Assembly: GCA_023250755.1 (NCBI GenBank)
Contig: JAHFAC010000017.1
Coordinates: 1-12,801, forward strand
Direction of reading: 5' to 3'
Length of the DNA stretch: 12,801 nucleotides
From: Bacteriovoracaceae bacterium
GTDB lineage: Bacteria; Bdellovibrionota; UBA1018
Shown here: one piece after another, positions 1 through 7,370 of the stretch
How positions within the stretch are numbered: the first letter of the stretch is position 1
Layout of the letters: the number at the start of each line of letters is the position of its first letter
The notes under the pieces: model-generated
What the model was told of the DNA's origin: nothing
Databases searched by the model: none
What the model saw: the letters and a program-made list of their open reading frames with translations, nothing else
Translations under genes and position numbers: made by a program

Positions 1-100
1 ATCCTCCTTCAAATGTCATTCCTCTCCGGTAACACTTACTTCTGAGGCAATACGCACCGCTTAAATTTATTTACTTAGATATCTTATTTGGATTTTTTAC
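1..100 (-). other. Intergenic stretch with an RBS for a gene beyond the left edge
   Basis: No complete gene lies here. Read on the minus strand, positions 9 to 3 spell AAGGAGG, a near-perfect Shine-Dalgarno sequence. A start codon at normal spacing would fall just outside the window, so the lipoprotein pair to the right probably has a third co-directional gene downstream. A competing minus-strand ATG at 19-17, itself preceded by GGAGAGG, could instead be the start. No hairpin followed by a T-run is visible after the stop at 101, so transcription may continue leftward. Confidence 0.45.
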
Positions 101-1363
101 CTAGTTCCACCCCGGCATATACCGAAAGCCGACAAAGACTTTCTTTCCTTTTCCGACCTGAACTGTCTTTTCAGAAAGCGGTGTACTAGCACCGACCGGA
201 CGCAGCTTCACCGTATGGGTCCCAGGCTCGACCACGATGCGCACTACCTGCAGATCCTTAGGCAAAAGCTGCCAAGAACGGACATCGGCTTGGTCAGAGA
301 GATACATCGCTAGCCGAGAGAGCTCGCCTAGAAGCGGACTATTGGTGCGCTTGCTCACTTGATCAGCGACCACTTCTTTGGCCACAATGCCAGCCACTTT
401 TCTTGCAATAATAGCAGCGTATTTCTCGTCTAAATTTTGAATGGCAGTGGATTCGATATCATGAAGGACGGCAGTACTCGCCAGGTCCTGACCGTCCAAC
501 TCAACTCGAGCGAAGGATACCGGGTTAAAGCGCTGGGTAAACTTTGGGATCGAATGGAAACCAGGGTCAGGGACCTTTTTAGGGGAAATTCCATTTTCAT
601 AAAGAACAATAATCTCACTTTTTTCATTTTTTGGATGAAGCCGCTTGGCTTCAGTGTGATCATCGCTTGAAAGCCCAAATTCACTATCCCATCGATCCAT
701 CTCCTCAGACATGCCTGTCAACCACGCCATCCGCCAAAGATCACGTCCAAGCCCAGAAAAAGTCGGCTCCAGCTCCCATGTTTTTTTATAATCGATGTAA
801 GCGTCGTTAAAATTCCCCTCCGCTTCGTAAATCACACCCGATAAGTAGCGGGCAAAAGCGTTCTGCTTGTACTTGCGCTGTCCTTCGGTCACCATCAGAT
901 GGAGCTTGCGGTTGACTCTTCTGGCCTCGACCAATGCATTTTCGTAATCTCCCATGAGAGAATAATTCATCGCAAGGTAGGTGCTGATCAGAACGTTTTC
1001 GAAATCCTCAGCTTTGTAATCTTTTATATTATCAGAAGTGAGAAGAGTCGCGCTCTCAGCTGCCAGACTCGTGTAATCCTTGATCTCGGCAACTTTATCA
1101 GCCTGAAGAAAAACTCGATTGCTCGCTTCGAATTGACCAGCAGAATGGAGAGCTAATCCCAGATCAAGCAGATAGAGAAGAAGATCTCTCCCATTCTCAC
1201 CTTGAGCTTTGACGCCAGCCTCTAAGTGCTGCGCTGCTTCTTCATATTTTCCGTCACGAAAAAGCCCATCTATCGAACGATCGCTCATACGAGCAGACAC
1301 ACAGCCTGCGGTCACATTGACCACAGTACAAATCACAAGGAGAGCTCCTCTTTTGGCCCTCAC
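101..1363 (-). CDS. COG3014-type TPR lipoprotein
   Basis: Predicted outer-membrane lipoprotein of 420 residues. The start is GTG (1363-1361), with GGAGG seven bases upstream. Residues 1-20 form a lipoprotein signal peptide with a TAGC lipobox, so Cys21 would be the lipidated N-terminus. Residues about 28-205 hold several TPR-like helical hairpins (KYEEAAQHLEAG, GDYENALVEARR, GNFNDAYIDYKKTWELEP). The C-terminal part is a different, probably beta-rich domain ending in PGWN. The gene lies 22 bases downstream of lpoB. As I recall it, COG3014 proteins and LpoB are neighbours in many Gram-negative genomes, which fits a role in envelope or peptidoglycan assembly. The exact function is unknown. The family call is from pattern recognition. 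Confidence 0.8.
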   Translation of the reverse strand: MRAKRGALLVICTVVNVTAGCVSARMSDRSIDGLFRDGKYEEAAQHLEAGVKAQGENGRDLLLYLLDLGLALHSAGQFEASNRVFLQADKVAEIKDYTSLAAESATLLTSDNIKDYKAEDFENVLISTYLAMNYSLMGDYENALVEARRVNRKLHLMVTEGQRKYKQNAFARYLSGVIYEAEGNFNDAYIDYKKTWELEPTFSGLGRDLWRMAWLTGMSEEMDRWDSEFGLSSDDHTEAKRLHPKNEKSEIIVLYENGISPKKVPDPGFHSIPKFTQRFNPVSFARVELDGQDLASTAVLHDIESTAIQNLDEKYAAIIARKVAGIVAKEVVADQVSKRTNSPLLGELSRLAMYLSDQADVRSWQLLPKDLQVVRIVVEPGTHTVKLRPVGASTPLSEKTVQVGKGKKVFVGFRYMPGWN

Positions 1364-1370
1364 AGCAGGA

Positions 1371-1375
1371 CCTCC
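1371..1375 (-). promoter_or_regulatory. RBS deciding the GTG start of the TPR lipoprotein
   Basis: On the minus strand GGAGG sits seven bases before the GTG at 1363-1361. No ATG in frame is better placed, and the GTG start gives a correctly sized lipoprotein signal peptide. Confidence 0.7.
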
Positions 1376-1385
1376 ACTTCAAAGA

Positions 1386-2003
1386 TTAGAGCCCAATGCT
1401 CTGCTTACTATATTTTTTACGGACTTCTTTATCTTCAGTGCAATCAATCGTCGAAGTATCGACGCTAGTCAGATTCATGGTGAGTTTGTAATAAATAAAT
1501 TTATCATTACCCACCTGCTGAACATTGGTAGCCAGTCCCCCGCTCAGAATATAATCTGCGCCAATCTGCTTGCCGCGCTTCTTAGCGGTCGGGCCAGAAA
1601 CATTTCCACCTTCATTGTAAGAATATTCTTCATCGAGCGTGCCGCGCTCCTGTTTGTTGACAAAGCGAACTTTGCCCGACTTAATCAGGGCAGTCCTGAT
1701 TTTTTCAGTCAAAGACGACGTATCGATATGTTCTTCGGTTCGATTCTGAACCTTTTCGACAATGACCACCGGTGGCTTTGGCGCTTTGGACACATAATCA
1801 CAAGACACCATGGCTTTAATCACCGTATCGGCCATCTGCTGCATGTCAGCTTCATTAAATTTATCATCCAAAAGCTCTACGCGAGTGGGGTCGTCGTACT
1901 CTCCTTTGGTAAACGCCTTTGGACCACAGCCACCTAAGGAAATAATCAGAAGGGTAAAAGCAGAAAGACCAACGACTGCCCAAACAAGACGATTTAGACG
2001 CAT
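1386..2003 (-). CDS. lpoB: LpoB-like penicillin-binding protein activator, lipoprotein
   Basis: Predicted outer-membrane lipoprotein of 205 residues related to LpoB/YcfM, which in E. coli reaches through the periplasm to activate PBP1b. I place the start at ATG 2003-2001. It has an AGGAG eight bases upstream and begins a compact signal peptide (MRLNRLVW, hydrophobic core, lipobox LGGC with Cys26). The open frame extends upstream to 2069, but those starts put an implausible hydrophilic stretch before the signal peptide. Downstream of the Cys lies the LpoB-type globular domain: a first strand near VVIVEKVQNRT, a SLTEKIRTALIKSGKVRFV helix and strand, and a GADYILSGGLAT strand near the C-terminus. 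It is the first gene of the minus-strand pair. Its presence implies that a partner class A PBP is encoded elsewhere. Confidence 0.82.
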   Translation of the reverse strand: MRLNRLVWAVVGLSAFTLLIISLGGCGPKAFTKGEYDDPTRVELLDDKFNEADMQQMADTVIKAMVSCDYVSKAPKPPVVIVEKVQNRTEEHIDTSSLTEKIRTALIKSGKVRFVNKQERGTLDEEYSYNEGGNVSGPTAKKRGKQIGADYILSGGLATNVQQVGNDKFIYYKLTMNLTSVDTSTIDCTEDKEVRKKYSKQSIGL

Positions 2004-2155
2004 AGCAACATCTCCTACGTTGTATTTTACCAAATGGGTTTCTCTTATTGTTTCCATAGACTCCCCCAAAAAAGCAAGAAACTTTCAAGCAGGAGGACAG
2101 ACTCCCTGGTATAGGACCTGATATAGGAATAAGCTCACGGATGGAGATTTCAAGA
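2004..2155. other. Divergent intergenic region between lpoB and the thiol/ATPase operon
   Basis: These 152 bases separate the minus-strand lipoprotein pair from the long plus-strand unit and must hold promoters for both. I see no confident sigma-70 promoter in either direction. One weak plus-strand candidate is TTGTAT, 17 bases, TCTTAT (about 2019-2047). TATAGGA occurs twice between 2110 and 2128. Neither is strong enough to call. Confidence 0.4.
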
Positions 2156-3136
2156 ATGAAAATTTTTGCGCCTGACTCCACGCCTATCTATTTAATCTCT
2201 TCGCTGATCTCTCGGCTAATCACTTGCCTGATCACTGGATGGGTTCTGATTACCTCCCCCCTCACCGTTCTCGCAGGTCCCATTCATGAAACGTTCTTTC
2301 AGTCGAGTGTTCCAACCTTGGATCAGATTGAAGAGTGGTCTAAACTGCCTGGCGAACGGAGCTATCTGCTTCAACTTCAAGACCCTCGCTCTTGGGACCT
2401 CGAGCCTCTTCTTCACTTGCGCGGTGCCGATCGGATTCGAATCGAAGTCACCCATTTTCCCGGGCATGACACGATTGCAACCTGGAAAAAACTCGCCGCT
2501 CAAGGGAGCGAGCTGATCGGACTGGGCACCGGATTACCGACCGAAGATGAGATTGCCCGACTGAACTTGATCGGATTCTCCCACATCGCTCTTGTCCTAG
2601 GGAGCGCTCCAGGACAAGGCGAGGGGGCGAGGCTTACAGCCCTCAAAACATCTGTGGCCCTTACATTTGCAATGAAGCGCTATCCTAAGTTTGTAGAAAA
2701 ACCACTCTTCATGGAGATTCCATCTTCCACACCCCTTCTTTTCGTAGCAGGATTTTGGCCCAGGTACATCCCAATGGATGTGTTGAATCTCCTTCCCCAT
2801 CCCAAGCGGATCCGAGTCGAGGGACTTTATCCAACCGACCAGGATTTTGAATATCTCAAAAACATCCATACACTTGAAGAAGTCACGGTTGATGCCGATT
2901 TTGCTCCGGCCCATGGTGATTTGTGGAGCAAATTCGGAACCACTCCTGTCCGCTGGCGTAGCAGGAACTCCATTCCACTCCCCAAAGCCTTTGCGGATTT
3001 CGTTGCAAGCTCGGCCTCGGGCGGAAAGCGCATGCTTTCGCTTGATCAGGACGAACCCCTCACAGCTCGGGATCGTGCGCGGCTCGAATCCAGCCCAATC
3101 GCCGTAGAGTGGACGCATGCAGCAGGTAGCCGATGA
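2156..3136 (+). CDS. Exported solenoid protein with LRR-like repeats, function unknown
   Basis: Protein of 326 residues. ATG 2156 is preferred over ATG 2141 because GGAG (2143-2146) lies nine bases upstream and the basic N-terminus then sits directly before the hydrophobic stretch. Residues about 10-38 form a long signal sequence with likely cleavage near LAG at residue 41, so the protein is probably periplasmic. The mature part is built from degenerate units of about 23-25 residues: at 52-74 (VPTLDQIEEWSKL), 127-149 (LPTEDEIARLNLIGF) and 225-247 (YPTDQDFEYLKNI). Weaker copies lie at about 77-100, 104-126, 204-224 and 300-319, each a helix followed by a hydrophobic strand as in leucine-rich repeats. 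I do not recognise the family. It is the first gene of the unit; its stop overlaps the next start as ATGA (3133-3136). Confidence 0.75.
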   Translation: MKIFAPDSTPIYLISSLISRLITCLITGWVLITSPLTVLAGPIHETFFQSSVPTLDQIEEWSKLPGERSYLLQLQDPRSWDLEPLLHLRGADRIRIEVTHFPGHDTIATWKKLAAQGSELIGLGTGLPTEDEIARLNLIGFSHIALVLGSAPGQGEGARLTALKTSVALTFAMKRYPKFVEKPLFMEIPSSTPLLFVAGFWPRYIPMDVLNLLPHPKRIRVEGLYPTDQDFEYLKNIHTLEEVTVDADFAPAHGDLWSKFGTTPVRWRSRNSIPLPKAFADFVASSASGGKRMLSLDQDEPLTARDRARLESSPIAVEWTHAAGSR

Positions 3137-4020
3137 GTCCTGTTCCATCCCCCTCCTCAGTCTCTTCAGTACTTAAACGCCATCTGATTTTCGTAAGTGG
3201 AAAAGGCGGGGTTGGAAAAACCAGTGTTTCACAAGCAATCGCACATTCTCTCTCAATTCAGGGCCAGCGCACCCTCTGGGTTGCCTTTGATGATCCCCTT
3301 CGTCCACCGGGTGAACTTCGCAAACTCAGCCCAACCCTTCATTACCTGAATTGCGAAGCCACCATTGCATTTGAAGAGTACTCCGCCATGAAGATCGGGG
3401 CTGCCACCCTCACTCGAATTTTTCTTCAAAACAAACTCGTACGCTATCTAGCCAAAGCCACACCGGGAATGCACGAACTTTTCGTACTCGGTAAGGTCTG
3501 GTTTGAGCGACTCAACTATGATCATGTGGTAGTGGACATGCCCTCTACCGGCTATGGATTGGCGATGTTCCAAAGCACTAAGAATTTTACCCGCCTCTTT
3601 CGCGGTGGACCGATTCATAAAGACGCCGAGGCCATGCTCGAAACCTTCGCTAATCCGACGCAAACCGGTTTTCTCATCATCGCCATTCCCGAAGAGATGC
3701 CACTCCAAGAATCTCTGGAACTCAATGGGTTCATGCTGGAATTATTCCCAAAAAACCCTGCCGCATTCCTGGTCAATCGCCGTTTTCCTCACTCCACCGA
3801 AAGCGCAACCCCAGAAAATTCACCTGAGAGCTGGGAAAACCCGATCCCCACCTCTGCCGAAGATTACGTACACAAGCGAGTGATTCTTGAAGAGTACAAT
3901 TTAAGGCTCTGGAGAAATGCAAAAATCCCAATTGAAGAGGTAGCATTCATTCTTCCCACTCCCCAAAATCAGATGATCGAAGGGATTGCCTCTGAGCTCA
4001 AAACACGGGGGCATGTGTGA
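3133..4020 (+). CDS. ArsA/Get3-like P-loop ATPase, first of a pair
   Basis: Cytoplasmic SIMIBI-class ATPase of 295 residues, related to ArsA/Get3 and more distantly to MinD/ParA. Residues 23-30 (GKGGVGKT) are a complete deviant Walker A with signature Lys24 and catalytic-site Lys29. D54-P55 occupy the switch I position, although the usual DPA sequence is altered. D135 within DMPSTGYG is switch II, matching the DTAPTGH-type motif of ArsA. It lacks the Cys triad expected for arsenite binding, and no arsenic genes are nearby, so arsenic export is not supported. It overlaps the preceding gene by four bases and the second ATPase by four bases (GTGA). The tandem arrangement suggests that the two form a heterodimer. 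Substrate or client unknown. Confidence 0.85.
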   Translation: MSPVPSPSSVSSVLKRHLIFVSGKGGVGKTSVSQAIAHSLSIQGQRTLWVAFDDPLRPPGELRKLSPTLHYLNCEATIAFEEYSAMKIGAATLTRIFLQNKLVRYLAKATPGMHELFVLGKVWFERLNYDHVVVDMPSTGYGLAMFQSTKNFTRLFRGGPIHKDAEAMLETFANPTQTGFLIIAIPEEMPLQESLELNGFMLELFPKNPAAFLVNRRFPHSTESATPENSPESWENPIPTSAEDYVHKRVILEEYNLRLWRNAKIPIEEVAFILPTPQNQMIEGIASELKTRGHV

Positions 4021-5117
4021 AGACCTCTTCCATTGATGCCATCCTTCAAAAACGGCGAATCATCATCACCTGCGGCACAGGCGGAGTAGGAAAAACCACG
4101 CTCAGCGCCGCATTGGCACTTCGAGCCGCTTGCTTGGGAAAAAATGCGGCCGTCATCACCATCGATCCCGCCAAACGACTTGCCACTTCGCTCGGGCTCG
4201 GTGAGCTCGGAGATCAGCCGCTGGATCTCACACCTCAACTCCGCCGAGCGCACCTCAAGCTCAAAAAACAGGGCCTGGACATCTCAACAGAATGCAAGGG
4301 AACACTCGCCGCCCTCATGCCCGACACTCGACGCACTTTCGAAGCCTTCATCCACAGCCTGAACCCATCACCCGCCGTAACGGACCAGATTCTCAGAAAT
4401 CCAATCTTCCAGATTTTCGCGCGAGAATTTTCGGGCAGCAACGAATACATGGCCCTAGAGCGCCTCTACGCCCTCAATTTACAAAAGCGCTTTGATTGCA
4501 TCATCCTGGACACCCCGCCCAGCCGAAATACTTTGGCCTTTTTGGATGCCCCCAAATTGCTCACCCGATTTTTTGAAGAGCGATTGATCCGATGGTTAGT
4601 ACTTCCGACCAATAAAATCGTATCCATGGGAATGAAAAAAGCCCTCGGAGTCCTAGAAAAATTAACCGGCAGTGGATTCATGACCCATCTCTTTGATTTT
4701 GCTTCCGCCCTTTTCGAAGTGCAGGTCGCTTTTTCATCAAATTTAAAGAAAATCACAGAACTCCTAGAATCCGAGGAGGTCGGCTTCTTGGTGGTTTCAG
4801 CGCCAATCTCGGGTGCAGCCCCTGAAATCAGCCACTTCATTGAATCCATTGAGAATCACGGCTTCCATTTTGATGGGGTGGCCTTGAACCGCACATTAGG
4901 ATATCTTCGGAAAGGGAGGACGGATAAAAGAAAGAAACCAAATCAGCTGGCTTTTCAAATCCTAGACGCCCTCCAAGATCGTGAGGCAGAGGTAACTCGA
5001 CAACTGCAGGGGGTGGTTCCGGCTTACTTTACAACACTTCCTGAACTTGCCCGGGACGTTCATTCGATTGAGGACTTGATTCATGTGGCTACCGCTTTTG
5101 ACTCTATTAATCGTTAA
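4017..5117 (+). CDS. ArsA/Get3-like P-loop ATPase, second of a pair
   Basis: Cytoplasmic ATPase of 366 residues. GTG 4017 overlaps the upstream stop as GTGA, so translation is probably coupled; the nearby ATG at 4013 is out of frame. Residues 20-28 (GTGGVGKTT) form Walker A but have Thr21 where the signature Lys of the deviant Walker A is expected. Switch I is canonical (TIDPAKRL, D50), as is switch II (LDTPPSRNTLAFL, D165). A Met- and hydrophobic-rich segment (about 185-240, including KIVSMGMKKALGVL) could form the client-binding groove seen in Get3-type proteins. Its partner keeps the signature Lys but has altered switch motifs, so the two look complementary. Paired ArsA-like ATPases are known in mycobacteria (Rv3679/Rv3680). 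Client unknown. Confidence 0.87.
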   Translation: MKTSSIDAILQKRRIIITCGTGGVGKTTLSAALALRAACLGKNAAVITIDPAKRLATSLGLGELGDQPLDLTPQLRRAHLKLKKQGLDISTECKGTLAALMPDTRRTFEAFIHSLNPSPAVTDQILRNPIFQIFAREFSGSNEYMALERLYALNLQKRFDCIILDTPPSRNTLAFLDAPKLLTRFFEERLIRWLVLPTNKIVSMGMKKALGVLEKLTGSGFMTHLFDFASALFEVQVAFSSNLKKITELLESEEVGFLVVSAPISGAAPEISHFIESIENHGFHFDGVALNRTLGYLRKGRTDKRKKPNQLAFQILDALQDREAEVTRQLQGVVPAYFTTLPELARDVHSIEDLIHVATAFDSINR

Positions 5118-6063
5118 CTCAGTGAGCACAATCCACGCCTCTGCAAAGGAGGATCAAACCCTCCACTCAAGTATAGGTCCTACGTCAACCGAAGAAGCTG
5201 GGGTTCTCTGGAAAAAAGGCAATCAAGCTTTTGAAGAGAAAAAATACCCCGAGGCTGTGCGATCGCTGGAAAGACTCATCCACCGCTATCCTGCTTCAGC
5301 TCATTTTTTCGAAGCTCATCGCTTGCTCGGAATAGCGCACCTAGAGAATCATGAACCCCACCTTGCGATCGTCCCCCTTAAATATTTTGTCGAAGTAGAG
5401 AGAAAAAGTAGCGCAGGGCTTCAGACCCGGCTTGCCTTAGGACGAGCCTTACTGGATCTCAAAAAATTTCATGAAACGCTGCTCCTTGCAGAAGAGTTGC
5501 TTGTTGAAAAAGGAACAAGCAATGAGGTTTCAATTGCAGCACTGCTGATGAAAGCCCGGGCGCTCATGGGACTCAACGAAGACGCGCGCGCCACTCAATC
5601 TCTCGACTCAGCAAAAGTTAAACTGGAAGCGCAAAAAGAACCCTCCCTGCCCCTGAAGCCATTAAAAGGCCAAGCAGCCTGGCTTGAACTCAAGCTTAAG
5701 ATCCGAACTTGCGAAAAATTTCCAACGAAAGGCTCATTGACCGAAGAGCAAATCCGAAATCAGCTGAATCGACGGGGAACCTGCCTCAGCGAGGCGTCTT
5801 TACTCCACCTGAAAACACTCGAGGCCGGTGATCTCGATTGGGGGCGACAGAGCGCCCTGGAGCTCAGTTCCTCTTTCCAAGATTATACAAAAGCTTGTAA
5901 AAACCCATCCAATCCACCCCCTTTGGCCCGCCCAGAAAAACGGACGAAAACACAGCTCAAGCAATATCGGTCCGAGTTGGTGCAGCTCCTGCAAAAAGAG
6001 TGTGCCGAAAAAAGAGAAAAAGCTGAAACTCTTCTTTTGAGCAAGAAAGAAAAATCTCCATGA
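5083..6063 (+). CDS. Exported TPR protein, function unknown
   Basis: Protein of 326 residues. The ATG at 5083 lies inside the end of the second ATPase gene (35-base overlap, different frame), with GAGG (5070-5073) nine bases upstream supporting this start. Residues 1-21 form a signal peptide with an Ala-X-Ala-like site (HASA, then KED), so the protein is probably periplasmic. About four TPR hairpins span residues 38-182 (for example VLWKKGNQAFEEKKYPEAVRS and LALGRALLDLKKFHETLLLA). The rest is helical and charged, with Cys residues near 236-256 and a Lys/Glu-rich C-terminal tail that may be a coiled coil. This layout suggests a scaffold protein; the partner is not evident. The stop overlaps the next start as ATGA (6060-6063). 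Confidence 0.78.
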   Translation: MWLPLLTLLIVNSVSTIHASAKEDQTLHSSIGPTSTEEAGVLWKKGNQAFEEKKYPEAVRSLERLIHRYPASAHFFEAHRLLGIAHLENHEPHLAIVPLKYFVEVERKSSAGLQTRLALGRALLDLKKFHETLLLAEELLVEKGTSNEVSIAALLMKARALMGLNEDARATQSLDSAKVKLEAQKEPSLPLKPLKGQAAWLELKLKIRTCEKFPTKGSLTEEQIRNQLNRRGTCLSEASLLHLKTLEAGDLDWGRQSALELSSSFQDYTKACKNPSNPPPLARPEKRTKTQLKQYRSELVQLLQKECAEKREKAETLLLSKKEKSP

Positions 6064-7370
6064 ACCGGAACAAAATCAACCCGCTCAAGCGATTGTTAGC
6101 TGATCGAATTCAAAAACATCAGAAGGCCCTCTCTGAATGGCACCTCTCCTATGCCAAAAAAGCGCCGCCTCCCTTCTATTGCTCAGTTGACCTTAGAGAC
6201 TCCGGACACAAGATCGCGCCAGTGGACAGCAATCTCTACCCCGCTGGATTCAATAACCTCTGCCCAGATGACCGGCGATCGGCCCCACCCATTCTCCGTG
6301 CCCAAGTCGAAGCCATCGCTACACACATTGCCCAAGATACACCTAAAAAGATCTTGATTCTTCCAGAGGCCCACACCCAAAACACTTTTTACATCGAGAA
6401 TCTTTTTTATCTCCGTGAGCTCTTGATCAATGCTGGTTTTGAAACAGCAATTGGCTGGTATCCCGACGCTCCTTCTCCGATTACTTTGACCTCAGCCAGT
6501 GGGAAAATCCTTGAGGCCCATCCCCTCAAAATCAAAGACGGTCGGGCCATGACCGATGACTTCATCCCCGATTGGATCCTCCTCAATAACGATTTTTCAA
6601 GCGGTTACCCAAAACCCTTGGACTCGCTCAGGCAACCCATTCTGCCAAGCCATGTCTTGGGTTGGCACTCACGGAAAAAAAGCGAGCATTTTACCCATTA
6701 CAATCACCTTGCCCACGAATTTGCCTCGATCCTAGATGTCGATCCCTGGCTCATCCAAATCGACACCGAAGAGGTCGGGCCAGTGAACTTTAACCAAGAG
6801 GAAGGGATCGAGTCCGTGGCAAACACCGCTGCCCGAATTCTAGAACGAACCCAAGCAGCCTATGCTGCTCATCAAGTGGAACAAAAACCGTTTGTTTTTA
6901 TTAAAAACAATCATGGAACCTATGGAATAGGAATCATGGTCATCCGCTCACCTGATGAACTTCGGCAAATGAATCGAAGGACTAAAAATAAAATGAGCGT
7001 TGGAAAAAATCATCTTCCAATCGATAGCGTAGTGGTTCAAGAAGGGATCCCCACCGCCACATTAGTGGACCGGCTAGCTGCCGAACCCGTGATTTATCTT
7101 GCGGGGTGTGAGTTGATCGGTGGATTTTTAAGAACCAACACAGAAAAAAACACCGAAGAAAATCTCAACTCCGCTGGAATGGTCTTCAAAATGCTTTGCA
7201 TGTCCGATCTCAGGCAAGGCGAAGAAGCCACTTTGGAACTGGTATACGGCTCAATTGCACGAATTTCTGCCCTTGCCACCGGACTCGAACTCGCCGAACA
7301 TCTAAACTTGGTAAATCTGGTGAATCCAGAAGCAAAAACTAAATCTCAAAAAACAGGGGCGCTCTTATGA
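6060..7370 (+). CDS. gshA: Glutamate-cysteine ligase, ATP-grasp (Acidithiobacillus) type
   Basis: Cytoplasmic enzyme of 436 residues, close to the usual family length. It joins glutamate and cysteine to gamma-glutamylcysteine using ATP, the first step of glutathione synthesis. It belongs to the family first described in Acidithiobacillus ferrooxidans, which is unrelated in sequence to E. coli GshA. Supporting sequence: the N-terminal block VDLRDSGHKIAPVDSNLYPA (from residue 43), and an ATP-grasp-like nucleotide block FVFIKNNHGTYGIGIMV (278-294) with Lys282 and a Gly-rich loop. No glutathione synthetase gene is in the window. The gene overlaps both neighbours by four bases (ATGA), and the two following genes make its substrate cysteine, so this is a coherent pathway cluster. 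Confidence 0.87.
   Translation: MNRNKINPLKRLLADRIQKHQKALSEWHLSYAKKAPPPFYCSVDLRDSGHKIAPVDSNLYPAGFNNLCPDDRRSAPPILRAQVEAIATHIAQDTPKKILILPEAHTQNTFYIENLFYLRELLINAGFETAIGWYPDAPSPITLTSASGKILEAHPLKIKDGRAMTDDFIPDWILLNNDFSSGYPKPLDSLRQPILPSHVLGWHSRKKSEHFTHYNHLAHEFASILDVDPWLIQIDTEEVGPVNFNQEEGIESVANTAARILERTQAAYAAHQVEQKPFVFIKNNHGTYGIGIMVIRSPDELRQMNRRTKNKMSVGKNHLPIDSVVVQEGIPTATLVDRLAAEPVIYLAGCELIGGFLRTNTEKNTEENLNSAGMVFKMLCMSDLRQGEEATLELVYGSIARISALATGLELAEHLNLVNLVNPEAKTKSQKTGALL

Noticed and set aside
1209..1937. 242-codon plus-strand open frame opposite the two lipoprotein genes
   Set aside because: It lies antisense across lpoB and the COG3014 gene, has no ribosome site and no recognisable protein pattern; the minus-strand genes have signal peptides, RBSs and family motifs.
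2004..2069. Longer lpoB with upstream starts at 2069 or 2057
   Set aside because: These add a hydrophilic N-terminal stretch ahead of the lipoprotein signal peptide; ATG 2003 has a well-spaced AGGAG.
2597..3148. 183-codon minus-strand open frame opposite the exported repeat protein
   Set aside because: It is Cys/Trp-rich with no family pattern and lies opposite a gene with signal peptide, repeats and operon overlap.
3133..5117. Arsenite efflux operon
   Set aside because: The ATPases are separate single-domain proteins without the arsenite-binding Cys set, and there is no arsB, arsD, arsC or arsR nearby.
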